Source: a virus. Taken from it: a stretch of DNA of 64,000 nt. The stretch lies in the IMG/VR virus record IMGVR_UViG_3300028558_000029, positions 1 through 64,000 of that record, one strand, 5' to 3'. Position numbers and translations under genes: made by a program. Position 1 is the first letter of the stretch, and every line of letters starts with the position of its first letter. Positions 8,410-15,690 of the stretch are shown here, piece after piece. A model generated the notes under the pieces. It did no database searches and was not told the origin of the DNA. It was given only the letters and a program-made list of their open reading frames with translations.

Positions 8410-10079
8410 TCTTCCCGACTTCCCACAAGGAAACCCTCAAGTTCGCCCAGGAGCGGGTGGCCGAGTGCTCGATTTCGATGGGGTCCAGGCAGGCGCTCTG
8501 CCAGCAATACTACCAGTGGGTGGAGACTGGCCGGGCCAGCGGGGTTCGTGCCCTGGTCAACAAGCTGTACGCCCATCTCGACAATCTGGCGTCGCACCTG
8601 TTCAGCCCGTCCGACTTGCGATTCCATATCGATTTCGAGACTCCCTACGACACCGACTTTCTGAAGAAGGCCGAGATGGCATCGCGCGTCCTGACGCGCG
8701 AGTGGCAGCGCCACGACATCGATATGATCTTCGCCTCGGCGGTCCCGCCGGCCCTGCAATACGGGGCGGCGTTCATCTGCCAGAACGAAACCTTCAACGG
8801 CGTGACCGGGCGTCTGGTGATGCCGTGGAATCTCGGCGTCTACAACGAGACGATCAACAATCTGGACGACCAGGAAGCCATCCTGGAGACGATGTTCCTC
8901 ACCAAGTCCGAGGTGTGGCGTCGGATCAGCCACCTTCCTGACGCCGAGAAACTGTACAAGCGGATCGTCACCAATGCTCGCCAGCAGAGCGGCGTCGGCA
9001 CCGGAACCAGCTTCTTCCATCAGGTTCTGTCGACATCGACGCTCGATACCTCGTTGACCGGCACCGGCAACCGTATCCAGTCCGGCGGTATTGTCCAGCT
9101 TTCCAATGATCCCGGCTATGCGATCATGGGGCCGGACGTGGCGGCGGAGATGATCAAGTTCCACCAGCTCTACGTGGTCGACGACGAGCGCGGCGACTGG
9201 ACCACGATCCAGATGGTCGACCCGGACGTGATCATCGCGCCGATCTTCAAGCGCTCGAACATGTTCGTGAAGCACCGGCAGCCCTATTCGATCATCCAGC
9301 CCAACTACAAGCAGGGCTACATCTGGGGCCGGTCCGAGATTACCGATCTGATCGAGCCGCAGAACCTGTCGGCGACATGGTGGGACGACATCCGCCGCGT
9401 TATGGGCACCATGTACGACAAGCTGCTGGCCTTTCCTGGCTACGATGGCCTGACCGACGAACTGTATGACCAGTTCCGCGCCCAGGGCTATATGGGCCTG
9501 CCGCAGGGGGCCGATGTCAAGGATTTGACCCCAAAGCTGCCGCAGGAAGCCTTCACCGCTGTCGAGATGCTGTACCGGCAGATGGACGCCATCGCCGGCT
9601 TCGACAATATCCTGTCCGGTCAGGGCCAGTCCGGCGTCAGGGCCGGCGTTCACGCCGAGACGCTGACTCGCAATGCCAGTCCGCGATTGCGCGACCGTTC
9701 GCTTCTGGTCGAGCGCCAGTGCGCGGCGGCGGCCGACAAGACCTTCGCCCTGCTCCAGGCCAAGGATGCGTCGGCCTACTGGACGGACGCCAACAATCCG
9801 GAGCCGACCCAGTTCCTGCTGTCGCAGCTTCCGGATGACATCCACATCACGGTGGACAGCCACTCCTCAAGCCCGATCTACGAGGAGGATCATCGCGAGC
9901 TGATCGCGTTCGGCATCAAATCAGGATTCATTACCGGCGAAACAGCAATCGAAGAGCTGCCGTTCCCGTCCAAAGACCTGCTGCTTGCTCGCCTCAAGCA
10001 GCAGCAGGAGCAGCACGCCAAGCTGCTCCAGGAGCATCCAGAATTGCTCGCCAAGGAAGTCGGCAAGCACCACAGGTGA
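8406..10079 (+). CDS. portal (head-tail connector) protein
   Basis: A 557-residue protein starting at GTG 8406. Its features fit podovirus-type portals: a helical N-terminus, a beta-rich wing with acidic strands, a long central region containing IMGPDVAAEMIKFH, and a Gln-rich coiled tail (LKQQQEQHAKLLQEH). It lies directly after the terminase and before the scaffold and capsid, the usual order. The portal forms the ring through which DNA enters and leaves the head. Confidence 0.8.
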   Translation: MIFPTSHKETLKFAQERVAECSISMGSRQALCQQYYQWVETGRASGVRALVNKLYAHLDNLASHLFSPSDLRFHIDFETPYDTDFLKKAEMASRVLTREWQRHDIDMIFASAVPPALQYGAAFICQNETFNGVTGRLVMPWNLGVYNETINNLDDQEAILETMFLTKSEVWRRISHLPDAEKLYKRIVTNARQQSGVGTGTSFFHQVLSTSTLDTSLTGTGNRIQSGGIVQLSNDPGYAIMGPDVAAEMIKFHQLYVVDDERGDWTTIQMVDPDVIIAPIFKRSNMFVKHRQPYSIIQPNYKQGYIWGRSEITDLIEPQNLSATWWDDIRRVMGTMYDKLLAFPGYDGLTDELYDQFRAQGYMGLPQGADVKDLTPKLPQEAFTAVEMLYRQMDAIAGFDNILSGQGQSGVRAGVHAETLTRNASPRLRDRSLLVERQCAAAADKTFALLQAKDASAYWTDANNPEPTQFLLSQLPDDIHITVDSHSSSPIYEEDHRELIAFGIKSGFITGETAIEELPFPSKDLLLARLKQQQEQHAKLLQEHPELLAKEVGKHHR

Positions 10080-10080
10080 C

Positions 10081-10362
10081 CTAGTCCTGGGCTGGTTCGT
10101 CGCCATAGTCTGGCGGTGTCCAGTTCAGGCGTTCCTTCATGTAGTTTTCGATGTCCTCGCGGCGGTAGCGGATGGTCCTCTGACCAAACCAGTACCACGG
10201 CGGACCATCGTGCTTGCGACGGCGCGCATCGCGTAGCCAGTCGTGCGAGACGTGCAGCAGGTAAGCGGCCTGCGCCGTGTTCAGCATATTCCCGAACGTC
10301 TTCGAATCGAGCGGAGTGCGCGACTCGCCCCTTCCGGCCCGTCCGGTTGTGTCGGTGCTCAT
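10081..10362 (-). CDS. reverse-strand HTH DNA-binding protein
   Basis: A 93-residue protein opposed to the structural operon, ending one base after the portal stop. The start at ATG 10362 is favoured by GGAG seven bases upstream; an ATG two codons earlier is closer to that site. A winged-helix or MerR-type HTH of the excisionase class is seen at about 25-75 (LNTAQAAYLLHVSHDWLRD, then GPPWYWFGQRTIRYRREDIENYM). It is probably a transcription regulator acting on its own promoter region. Confidence 0.7.
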   Translation of the reverse strand: MSTDTTGRAGRGESRTPLDSKTFGNMLNTAQAAYLLHVSHDWLRDARRRKHDGPPWYWFGQRTIRYRREDIENYMKERLNWTPPDYGDEPAQD

Positions 10363-10563
10363 CGTCATTCTCCGATCAAATCGCGCTGATCTTTAATAAC
10401 ACCCTTAAACTGTTTAATCAACCTGTTGATGTTTACACCCACTCAAGCCGAACATGCGGGCACCCAAGGCAACCGCCTTCCTGCTTCCTCACGGACGCAA
10501 GATCGGCGGCTGAAAAGAGGAATCTCTTGGGTTTGTGCAACTCCAGCAGGAAGGAAGTTTGTC
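10363..10563. promoter_or_regulatory. divergent regulatory region with operator-like palindromes
   Basis: This gap between the reverse HTH gene and the head genes is AT-rich in its first half. Two inverted repeats are visible: TTAAAC-t-GTTTAA at 10405-10417 and ATCAAC-ct-GTTGAT at 10417-10430. GTTTACAC follows at 10431-10438. Reading leftward, TTGATT at 10416-10421 and TATTAA 17 bases away form a plausible promoter for the HTH gene, overlapped by both palindromes. This suggests autoregulation. The remainder up to 10563 leads into a strong ribosome site. Confidence 0.5.
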
Positions 10564-10608
10564 ATGAACATCCGTTTCCGTCGCGGTCACCGCAAGGGTC
10601 GCCGCTAA
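10564..10608 (+). CDS. 14-residue arginine-rich micro-ORF
   Basis: The ORF encodes MNIRFRRGHRKGRR, 14 residues of which seven are Arg and one Lys. It is preceded by AGGAAGGAAG with about six bases to the ATG, one of the best ribosome sites in the window. It lies 3 bases before the next gene. It could be a tiny DNA- or RNA-binding peptide in the head, or a leader that couples translation of the next gene. Confidence 0.4.
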   Translation: MNIRFRRGHRKGRR

Positions 10609-10611
10609 GCC

Positions 10612-11013
10612 ATGACGGGCGTTCCTCCAATCCAGCCAGGGCAGTCGATGCCGCAAGCTGGTGCGGGCACACAGCCGGGTCAGCCGCCTTTCGGTTCCTC
10701 CCCGACTTCAATGCCCACGCCGAATCGCGGTCTTGAGGCTTCCGGAATGGCGCAGATTGGGGTGATCGTCCGCCTCATGGAGCGAGCCCTCCAGCTATTG
10801 CCGGTGGGCTCCGAGCCTTGGAAGGACATGGCGAAGTCAATGAATCAGTTGGCTCGCCATGTCCCGCCAAACCCCGCCATGGGCGGCGTGGAAAATACCG
10901 CCATGAAGGGAATTATGCAGCAGCAGCAGCAGATGGCTCCGCTGATTGCGCAGATGAGAGGCGCGCCCGCCGCTCCGTCTGGACCACAACCGCAGCCCGG
11001 TCCGGGCGCGTGA
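10612..11013 (+). CDS. small head-region protein, Pro/Gln-rich
   Basis: A 133-residue protein with disordered Pro/Gly/Gln ends (first 40 residues; QQQQQ near 105) around a single predicted helical core (LMERALQLLPVGSEPWKDMAKSMNQLARH). A protein of this kind often sits between portal and scaffold in podoviruses. The function is not known; it may be a minor virion or chaperone component. Confidence 0.6.
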   Translation: MTGVPPIQPGQSMPQAGAGTQPGQPPFGSSPTSMPTPNRGLEASGMAQIGVIVRLMERALQLLPVGSEPWKDMAKSMNQLARHVPPNPAMGGVENTAMKGIMQQQQQMAPLIAQMRGAPAAPSGPQPQPGPGA

Positions 11014-11028
11014 GATAGGAAGACGACA

Positions 11029-11199
11029 ATGGTCAATATCTTTCAGGACAGCACCAAGTCGATCCCGAAGAACCCGCCCGATTCGATGATCGTGCGCGTG
11101 ACGATGGAGCAGTCCGAGATCGCCGGCCGCAAGGACCACCTTCCGAACATGGTCAGCTCGGCGGCGATGGGCATCGCTCACGTTCCGAACAAGAGCTGA
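11029..11199 (+). CDS. 56-residue hypothetical protein in the head operon
   Basis: A short ORF starting MVNIFQDSTK and ending VPNKS, with GGAAG seven bases before the ATG. It fills the gap between the Pro/Gln-rich protein and the scaffold exactly, four bases before the scaffold ATG. It has Met-rich helices and no membrane segment. The good ribosome site and tight packing support it as a real gene. Confidence 0.55.
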   Translation: MVNIFQDSTKSIPKNPPDSMIVRVTMEQSEIAGRKDHLPNMVSSAAMGIAHVPNKS

Positions 11200-11202
11200 T
11201 CC

Positions 11203-11781
11203 ATGGCGCTCGTCGAAATCGATGATGGCGAACTCGCGCTGCTCCATGGGCAGCGCGATACGATCGCCAAGATGCTGGCCCACCCGGATGCGCGCAAGCG
11301 AGTCCTGGAAGCCCAGAAGCTGATCAATCCGAACCTTCCGATCCCTGAAATCGATGCGGCGAAGCCGATCATGGATGCCGTCTCCGGCATGCGTGAGGAA
11401 ATGGCCAAGTTCATGAAGGAACAGGCCGATCGCGAAGCCGAGCGTGAGAAGACAGAGAAGATGAAGACCCTTCAGCAGCGCTGGGACACCGGTCGCGGCT
11501 ACGCGAAGGGCGAGGGCTACACCGACGATGGTTTGGCGGCCCTCGAAAAGTTCATGGAAGAGCGCGGCATCGCCGACCACGAGGACGCCATTCCGGCGTT
11601 CGAGCGCAAGCACCCGCCCGCCCCTCCAGCGATCCCGTCCGCGCCCGGTCGCTTCGACATCATGCAGCCGGAAACCCGCAAGGACGAGATGATGAAGATG
11701 CTGTTCGACGGCAATGAGGAGGCTTTCCTCGCTCAGGCGGTGCCGCAGGCAATTGGCGAGGTGCGGGGCGCGAAGCGCTAA
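11203..11781 (+). CDS. putative scaffolding protein
   Basis: A 192-residue highly charged helical protein with a coiled-coil stretch at about 60-95 (EEMAKFMKEQADREAEREK). It lies between portal and major capsid protein, the standard place for a scaffold that directs procapsid assembly. No protease domain is seen, so it would have to leave intact or be cut by an enzyme encoded elsewhere. The call rests on position and composition, not on a sequence match. Confidence 0.65.
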   Translation: MALVEIDDGELALLHGQRDTIAKMLAHPDARKRVLEAQKLINPNLPIPEIDAAKPIMDAVSGMREEMAKFMKEQADREAEREKTEKMKTLQQRWDTGRGYAKGEGYTDDGLAALEKFMEERGIADHEDAIPAFERKHPPAPPAIPSAPGRFDIMQPETRKDEMMKMLFDGNEEAFLAQAVPQAIGEVRGAKR

Positions 11782-11810
11782 CCGCTGAATCTGAGGGAAG
11801 GACTTAGAAA

Positions 11811-12839
11811 ATGCCGCTACCGGGCCAGGGTGCAGTTCCGACTGGAGCCCTTTACAACGAACTGACCGCCGCGACACGCCGCGCCTTCGTGCCGCGTCTG
11901 TTCGTGCAGATGTACTTCGCGTCGCCGTCGTGGTTCTACATGATGGGCAACGCGCAGAAGGCTGCGGGCGGCCTTTCCCAGATCACCATCCCGATCCAGG
12001 GCCAGTCGATGGTCCAGGGCGGATTCACCGGCTACGGCGGCGGCTTCAACCAGCCGGTCATCACCCCCGGTGTCCAGAACGCGCAGTTCCCGCTGTGCTA
12101 TTGGGTGGTTCCGGTCCCGCTGCCGTTCGGCGAAACCGTCATCCAGGCGACCGATCGCGAGATCAGCCTGCTGAAGGCCCGCATGAACGACGTGTACGCG
12201 GTCAGCGTCCAGACGCTGTCGCCGCTCATGTTCGTTCCGAACTCAGCCAACAGCCTGTATCCGAACGGCTTCGAGGACGGCTTCGACAACGGCACCAACT
12301 ATCCGACCTACGGCGGCATCAGCCGCCTGACGGCGGCGAACGCCAACTGGAAGGGCCAGTATTACAACGCGGCCACCGCCTCGGCTGCTGCGGGCATGAC
12401 CCGTCAGGTGCTGTCCCAGTACATCATCCAGATCACCGACGCCGCTGGCGGCGAGGCTCCGACCTTCGGGGTGATGAACCCATCGGATTTCTCGACTACC
12501 AACAACGACTTCATCGGTGTCGAGCAGGTTTTCGTCCGTCCCGGCACCCAGTACGGGATCGAGACGCCGGTCCGCTCGTCCTTCCCGAACATCAATATCG
12601 CTGGCGTGCCGATCTTCGCCGATCACTTCTGCCCGAAGGGCAACATGTTCTTCGTCAACACGAAGTACACGGCGTTCTACATGTCGGAAGACGCGGCCTG
12701 GGACTTCTCCGGCTTCTACAGCCTCGTTCCGCTTGGCCAGATCGGCCAGCAGGGCGTGGTGATCCTTGGTTACAACATCGTCACCGCCAAGCCTTCGGCA
12801 AACGCCTGGATCACAGGCATCGCTCACGGCGCATTCTAA
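11811..12839 (+). CDS. major capsid protein
   Basis: A 342-residue protein with ordered blocks typical of an HK97-fold capsid protein. An N-terminal arm leads to RRAFVPRLFVQMY, a glycine-rich E-loop-like region (GQSMVQGGFTGYGGGF) follows, and the C-terminal half carries NIAGVPIFADHFCPKGN and YNIVTAKPSANAW, a usual end for capsid proteins of this group. It is preceded by the scaffold and followed by a likely decoration protein and a strong terminator, fitting high expression. Confidence 0.85.
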   Translation: MPLPGQGAVPTGALYNELTAATRRAFVPRLFVQMYFASPSWFYMMGNAQKAAGGLSQITIPIQGQSMVQGGFTGYGGGFNQPVITPGVQNAQFPLCYWVVPVPLPFGETVIQATDREISLLKARMNDVYAVSVQTLSPLMFVPNSANSLYPNGFEDGFDNGTNYPTYGGISRLTAANANWKGQYYNAATASAAAGMTRQVLSQYIIQITDAAGGEAPTFGVMNPSDFSTTNNDFIGVEQVFVRPGTQYGIETPVRSSFPNINIAGVPIFADHFCPKGNMFFVNTKYTAFYMSEDAAWDFSGFYSLVPLGQIGQQGVVILGYNIVTAKPSANAWITGIAHGAF

Positions 12840-12851
12840 GGGGTAGCGCTC

Positions 12852-13973
12852 ATGTCACAGAACAATCTTGGTGGCGCTGGACTGGGGCTTCCGCTTCCCC
12901 AGTACGTTTCCCCGCCGCAGCTGTATAACGGCAACCTGCAAGGGGCGTCCGCTCCGATGGGTCTGGCTCCCGGTGACGCGGTTCCGGTTCCTCCTGGTGT
13001 GTGGGAGATCGTGCTGGGCTCCTACGCGATGCTCCAGTACCTCGATCCGCTGACCGGTGGCTGGTACAACTTCCCGACCGCCGACCAGTCCTCGAATCCG
13101 ATCCAGATCAAGTCGGACGGAGAGAACTTCCGCGTCGCCAACCTGACCGGTTGCGTGATCGGCGCGGTGGTGACCGGCGGTGGCTCGGCCTACGTGCAGT
13201 CCACCACCAGCGTCGTGGCCTCGTCTGGCGGCGCGGTATTCCAGCCGATCGTCGGCGGCGTGCTGACCTCGATCACTGTGACGACCGCCGGCACCGGCTA
13301 CACCATTCCGCCGGTTGTGTTCATTCCTGACCCGCCGGTTCCCGGACTTGCGGCCACGGCCGCCGCCACCATCGCGAATGGTACGGTTTCGGCCATCACC
13401 CTGCTTGCCCAGGGCGGCGGTTACGCTTCGGTGCCATCGATCACCCTACTGCCTTCGCCATACGATCCGAATCTGGCGAACATCACCAACGCCACAGCTG
13501 GCGTGACCTCGCTGACCGGGACCGGCTCGCTGGTTGCCGTGATCGTGACCAACAATGGCGCGGCGTCGGCTACTGCCGCAGTTCCGACCCTGACCGTGAC
13601 CGGGGCTGGTGCCAGCGCCACCGTCTCGGCCGTGGTGCTTTCGACCACGACCAGCGTGTCGGTGTCCGGTGTCGGCGTTGGCTACAATGCCAACACCTTG
13701 CTGTTCTCGGTCGGCGGTCGCGCGAACTTCGCCAACCTGTTCACCAACCCATATTGGGAGAACAGCATCCTGCCGGCTCCGCGCAATATCCAGCAGGCTT
13801 CGGTGACCATCTCCAGCACCTCGCTGACCGCCGCCACACTGTACGACGGCGGCCTGTTCACCGCCCAGCCCACTGGCGTGGTCCTGTCCAACGTGGCCTC
13901 GATCACCACCGCCGGCACCATCTCCCTGGTTCAGGGAGCGGCCAACACACACGTCTTCATGCAGCCTTGCTGA
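12852..13973 (+). CDS. virion surface or decoration protein with GxGYxxxP beta repeats
   Basis: A 373-residue protein. The first 95 residues (YAMLQYLDPLTGGWYNFP) look like a capsid-associated domain. The middle is Ala/Thr/Val-rich beta sequence with repeat units such as AGTGYTIPPVVF and GGGYASVPSITL. The C-terminus returns to an ordered segment. Placement right after the capsid gene and before a terminator suggests an abundant capsid decoration protein. The same repeats occur in two tail genes downstream. Confidence 0.6.
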   Translation: MSQNNLGGAGLGLPLPQYVSPPQLYNGNLQGASAPMGLAPGDAVPVPPGVWEIVLGSYAMLQYLDPLTGGWYNFPTADQSSNPIQIKSDGENFRVANLTGCVIGAVVTGGGSAYVQSTTSVVASSGGAVFQPIVGGVLTSITVTTAGTGYTIPPVVFIPDPPVPGLAATAAATIANGTVSAITLLAQGGGYASVPSITLLPSPYDPNLANITNATAGVTSLTGTGSLVAVIVTNNGAASATAAVPTLTVTGAGASATVSAVVLSTTTSVSVSGVGVGYNANTLLFSVGGRANFANLFTNPYWENSILPAPRNIQQASVTISSTSLTAATLYDGGLFTAQPTGVVLSNVASITTAGTISLVQGAANTHVFMQPC

Positions 13974-13995
13974 TCGTTCTCAGGGTGGGCGAGCC

Positions 13996-14038
13996 GGGCC
14001 GGGAAGGTGCTCCACCACCGACCCGGCCCTAATTTTTA
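13996..14038 (+). terminator. rho-independent terminator after the capsid genes
   Basis: GGGCCGGG (13996-14003) pairs with CCCGGCCC (14022-14029). The loop itself contains a GGTG/CACC hairpin. The stem is followed by TAATTTTTAG. This is the clearest forward terminator in the morphogenesis block and would set high capsid expression relative to the tail genes. Confidence 0.8.
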
Positions 14039-14047
14039 GAGGCGGCG

Positions 14048-14770
14048 GTGCTTAACACCTACATCGCGCAAACCCAGAGGCTGCTTCAGAATCCGGTCCC
14101 GTCGACCCCGCTTTACGCGACATCCGATCTGACGGCTTACATCAACACCGCTCGCGGCCAGATCGCGGGCGAGGCCCAGTGCATCCGGACGATTGGGCAA
14201 ATTCCAACTGTCGTCGACCAGCGTCCCTATGCCTTCTCGGCTATCGACGTGACCTTCGCGACCGTTGGCATCCACGGCGTCCAGGGCGTGCTGTCGATCG
14301 ACAATATCCTGACCGGAATCGGCACTGGCATGCAGTGGTTCCGGTCCAGGCCGTGGCCATGGTTCCTGCTTTACAAGCTGAACAACGCCAATCCGCAGGA
14401 AGGCCCGCCGTCCGAATGGGCGCAGATCGGCCAGGGCGCGAGCGGAGTCTTCTATCTCGATCCACTGCCTGATAGCGTTTACACGCTATATGTCGACAGC
14501 GTGTGCTACCCTGTCGCGCTGGTCGACGACACGACGGCCGAGGCGCTGCCCTATCTGTGGACCGATGCGGTTCCGTATTTCGCGGCGTATATGGCCTACA
14601 TGTCGTCCCAGCGCACGCAGGACGCCGACGCCATGTACAGCAAGTTCAAGGAATTCATGGCCAGGGCACGCGCTGCGGCGACGCCGGAAGTGCTGGCCCC
14701 GAACTATTCGCAAGGTCCCGACCCGGTGGCGGCGAACAGGCTTGGCATCAGGTCTGGGGGTGGGCAGTAA
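14048..14770 (+). CDS. tail tube / head-tail adaptor protein, copy 1
   Basis: A 240-residue protein starting at GTG 14048 with GAGG upstream. It has the pattern of podovirus tail-tubular-A or adaptor proteins: an N-terminal helix pair with LTAYINTARGQIAGEAQCIR, a beta core (VQGVLSIDNI, GVFYLDPLPDSVYTLYVDSVCYP), and a C-terminal helix with LPYLWTDAVPYFAAYMAY. It is a paralogue of the next gene, sharing the INTAR...AQC and WTDAV blocks. Confidence 0.65.
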   Translation: MLNTYIAQTQRLLQNPVPSTPLYATSDLTAYINTARGQIAGEAQCIRTIGQIPTVVDQRPYAFSAIDVTFATVGIHGVQGVLSIDNILTGIGTGMQWFRSRPWPWFLLYKLNNANPQEGPPSEWAQIGQGASGVFYLDPLPDSVYTLYVDSVCYPVALVDDTTAEALPYLWTDAVPYFAAYMAYMSSQRTQDADAMYSKFKEFMARARAAATPEVLAPNYSQGPDPVAANRLGIRSGGGQ

Positions 14771-15690
14771 TGCTGTTCAATTACATGCGCAGCGTGCAGC
14801 GCTTTGTTCGCGATAGCGGACAGAAACTGATCGATCCAGGCGACATCATTGAATATGTCAACACCGCGCGCCGTCAGGTGGCGATGCAGGCTCAGTGTGT
14901 TCGCATCCTTCCGTCGATCCAGAATGGGATCAAGACGATTGACGTGACGGCCAGCGGGTCCGGATACACCAACCCCACCGTGTCGATCAGTGCGCCTGAC
15001 TTTCCGAGCGCCATGCTGCCGTCGCCGAGCGGATTGCAGGCCACTGCTATCGCCACCCAGGCCGGTGGCAGCATCATTGGCGTGAATGTAGATGTCGGCG
15101 GAAGCGGGTATTTCCAGCCGGAGATCACCATCGTCGACCCGACCGGGTCTGGAGCATCGGTGGTTGCCCATATCGCGCCGATCAACCAGACCAACACGAA
15201 TCAGGAAGTCTACAACTTCAGCGATGTCGACCTGAGTGCGTTTCCTGGCGTGGAATCGATCCTGGCGATCAAGTCGATCAGCATCATCTACTCCAATTAC
15301 CGCTATACGCTGCCGTACTACAGCTTCACCACCTATCAGTCGATGATCCGGCAGTACCCGCTGCAATACTATTACGTGCCGGTCATGTGGTCGCAGTACG
15401 GGCAGGGTGCCGGCGGCAGCGTCTATGCCTATCCGATCGCCTCGCAGGCGTATCAGTGGGACTGGGATTGCATCTGCCTGCCGTCAGACCTGACCAGCGA
15501 CAACGATGTCGAAGCCATTCCGATGCCGTGGACGGATGCGGTCAAGTATCTCGCCACCCACTTCGCCTTCCTTGAACTGCAAAACCTGAACGCGGCGGAC
15601 TATTATTACAAAATGTTCATGATGCAAATCAACCGCTTCAGCGTTGCCGCTCGTCCTGGCCGAATGAACAACCCTTACGGCAGATTCTGA
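14770..15690 (+). CDS. tail tube / head-tail adaptor protein, copy 2 with inserted beta domain
   Basis: A 306-residue paralogue of the previous protein: VNTARRQVAMQAQCVRIL aligns with the same region of copy 1, and PMPWTDAVKYLATHFAF aligns with its end. An extra block of about 80 residues is inserted after the first helices; it contains GSGYTNPTVSI and GSGYFQPEITI repeats. This looks like a duplication followed by domain insertion. The start ATG overlaps the previous TAA. Confidence 0.65.
   Translation: MLFNYMRSVQRFVRDSGQKLIDPGDIIEYVNTARRQVAMQAQCVRILPSIQNGIKTIDVTASGSGYTNPTVSISAPDFPSAMLPSPSGLQATAIATQAGGSIIGVNVDVGGSGYFQPEITIVDPTGSGASVVAHIAPINQTNTNQEVYNFSDVDLSAFPGVESILAIKSISIIYSNYRYTLPYYSFTTYQSMIRQYPLQYYYVPVMWSQYGQGAGGSVYAYPIASQAYQWDWDCICLPSDLTSDNDVEAIPMPWTDAVKYLATHFAFLELQNLNAADYYYKMFMMQINRFSVAARPGRMNNPYGRF

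Noticed and set aside
8343-9863. Reverse-strand open frame of 506 codons across the portal gene
   Set aside because: It is the antisense shadow of a GC-rich coding sequence; the portal frame has a coherent protein, a coupled start and the expected position.
14503-14769. Upstream extension of the second adaptor gene
   Set aside because: The extra 89 codons are a shadow of copy 1; ATG 14770 overlaps the TAA of copy 1 and begins the homologous sequence.
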